From the IMG/VR virus record IMGVR_UViG_3300009609_000052, positions 1 to 26,199 of that record: a stretch of 26,199 bases of DNA; one strand, written 5' to 3'. The notes under the pieces were generated by a model. The model saw only the letters and a program-made list of their open reading frames with translations, was not told the origin of the DNA and made no database searches. The DNA comes from a virus. Made by a program: the position numbers and the translations under genes. Below, piece by piece: positions 25,660 through 26,199 of this stretch (position 1 is its first letter; each line of letters opens with the position of its first letter).

Positions 25660-26199
25660 CCCGAATCCCGGCGAGGGGAATCCGCGACAGAACACCGACC
25701 GCGAAATCTGGCGGGAGCGTGAGGACGACTACTACGCCGACTCGATTCATGTCACCGAAGGCGGCCACGTCGGAATCAACTGTGGAGGTCACGTCATCGT
25801 GAAGCCGATCCGGGAGTGGCACGCGCTGGCGGCGGGGAATCCCGGCGAGGGGAAGGTGTGCCCGATCTGCGGGAACGATCCTGACGGTCAGCCGATGGTC
25901 AACGGTCACTTGACCTGTACGCACGGCAAGCCAGCCCCGCCGCAGCCCGACCAGCCCGACACGGTGCATCCTGTCGCGTTCGCTGCCCGCCTTGCTGATT
26001 GGTGGAACGCGCGTACGCGCAACACCCCCGAGTGGCGAATGATGTCTCCCGATGTTCTTCGTGGCATCGCTGCCCTCGTGGCTGCCGAGGTCGCAGCCGC
26101 CAAGCGGGAGGCGGTGAGCGGGATGCACATCTGGCGATGCCTGTGTGCTCGTGAAGATGACACATGGCCGGGTCACGTTGACCCCCGCTGCATCGCCGC
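25649..26199 (+). CDS. Partial hypothetical protein with zinc knuckle
   Basis: Open from ATG 25649 to the window end (about 183 residues seen), so the C-terminus is missing. The N-terminal part includes NPGEGNPRQN and WREREDDYYADSIHVTEGGH, then a second NPGEGK followed by VCPICGNDPDG and LTCTHGK, a likely zinc site, and later VAFAARLADWWNARTRNTPE and a helix LRGIAALVAAEVAAAKREA. The repeated NPGEG segments come from a 17-nt direct repeat. No family was recognised. Confidence 0.65.
   Translation, partial: MVNDPNPGEGNPRQNTDREIWREREDDYYADSIHVTEGGHVGINCGGHVIVKPIREWHALAAGNPGEGKVCPICGNDPDGQPMVNGHLTCTHGKPAPPQPDQPDTVHPVAFAARLADWWNARTRNTPEWRMMSPDVLRGIAALVAAEVAAAKREAVSGMHIWRCLCAREDDTWPGHVDPRCIA
25664..25854 (+). 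repeat. 17-nt direct repeat pair inside the last gene
   Basis: AATCCCGGCGAGGGGAA occurs at 25664-25680 and again at 25838-25854, 174 nt apart, in the same reading frame, so both encode NPGEG. This may be a trace of a duplication or an insertion-site remnant. Confidence 0.7.

Overview
The window is part of the genome of a tailed double-stranded DNA phage (Caudoviricetes) or prophage, GC-rich through most of its length. It carries a Mu-type head module (TerL, DUF935-like portal, MuF-like protein, protease/scaffold pair, gpT-like capsid protein) joined to a long, probably non-contractile tail module. That combination resembles B3/D3112-like Mu-related siphoviruses. No transposase, integrase, repressor, lysis gene, tRNA or CRISPR array is visible, so lifestyle and host cannot be read from this piece.

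The minus strand (20074 down to 1) holds the packaging, head and tail genes. From upstream to downstream: a block of small unknown, often cysteine-rich genes (20074-17686); a non-coding dyad-rich interval (17685-17463); a 53-aa protein; TerL; an 83-aa protein; portal; MuF-like protein; protease with an internally started scaffold; cement protein; major capsid protein; a virion protein; head-tail adaptor; gpG-like completion protein; tail terminator; a 53-aa protein; tail tube; tail assembly chaperone with a -1 frameshift extension; short tape measure; distal tail protein; tail hub; a lectin-like protein; and a partial signal-peptide/beta-helix protein at the left edge. Most neighbours overlap by 1-4 nt (ATGA, GTGA or TGATG), which implies translational coupling.

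The plus strand (20158 to 26199) holds a divergent, probably early, block of small genes: an SSB-like protein with an acidic DIPF tail, a beta-class adenine-type DNA methyltransferase, small membrane proteins, and many short proteins with zinc-binding-like CxxC pairs. An AT-rich pocket lies around 25261-25380.

The two blocks are separated by an 83-nt divergent control region (20075-20157). It contains two face-to-face sigma70-like promoters under a large dyad. Each -10 hexamer ends exactly 6 nt before a start codon, which predicts leaderless mRNAs. A third promoter with the same geometry precedes the gene at 22967.

The main points for follow-up are two poly-A slippage sites that both open a -1 frame (tail chaperone, canonical; portal, unusual), the repeated leaderless promoter design with a shared operator, the concentration of cysteine-rich mini-proteins, a signal peptide on a tail-tip-region protein, and the dyad cluster upstream of the terminase.
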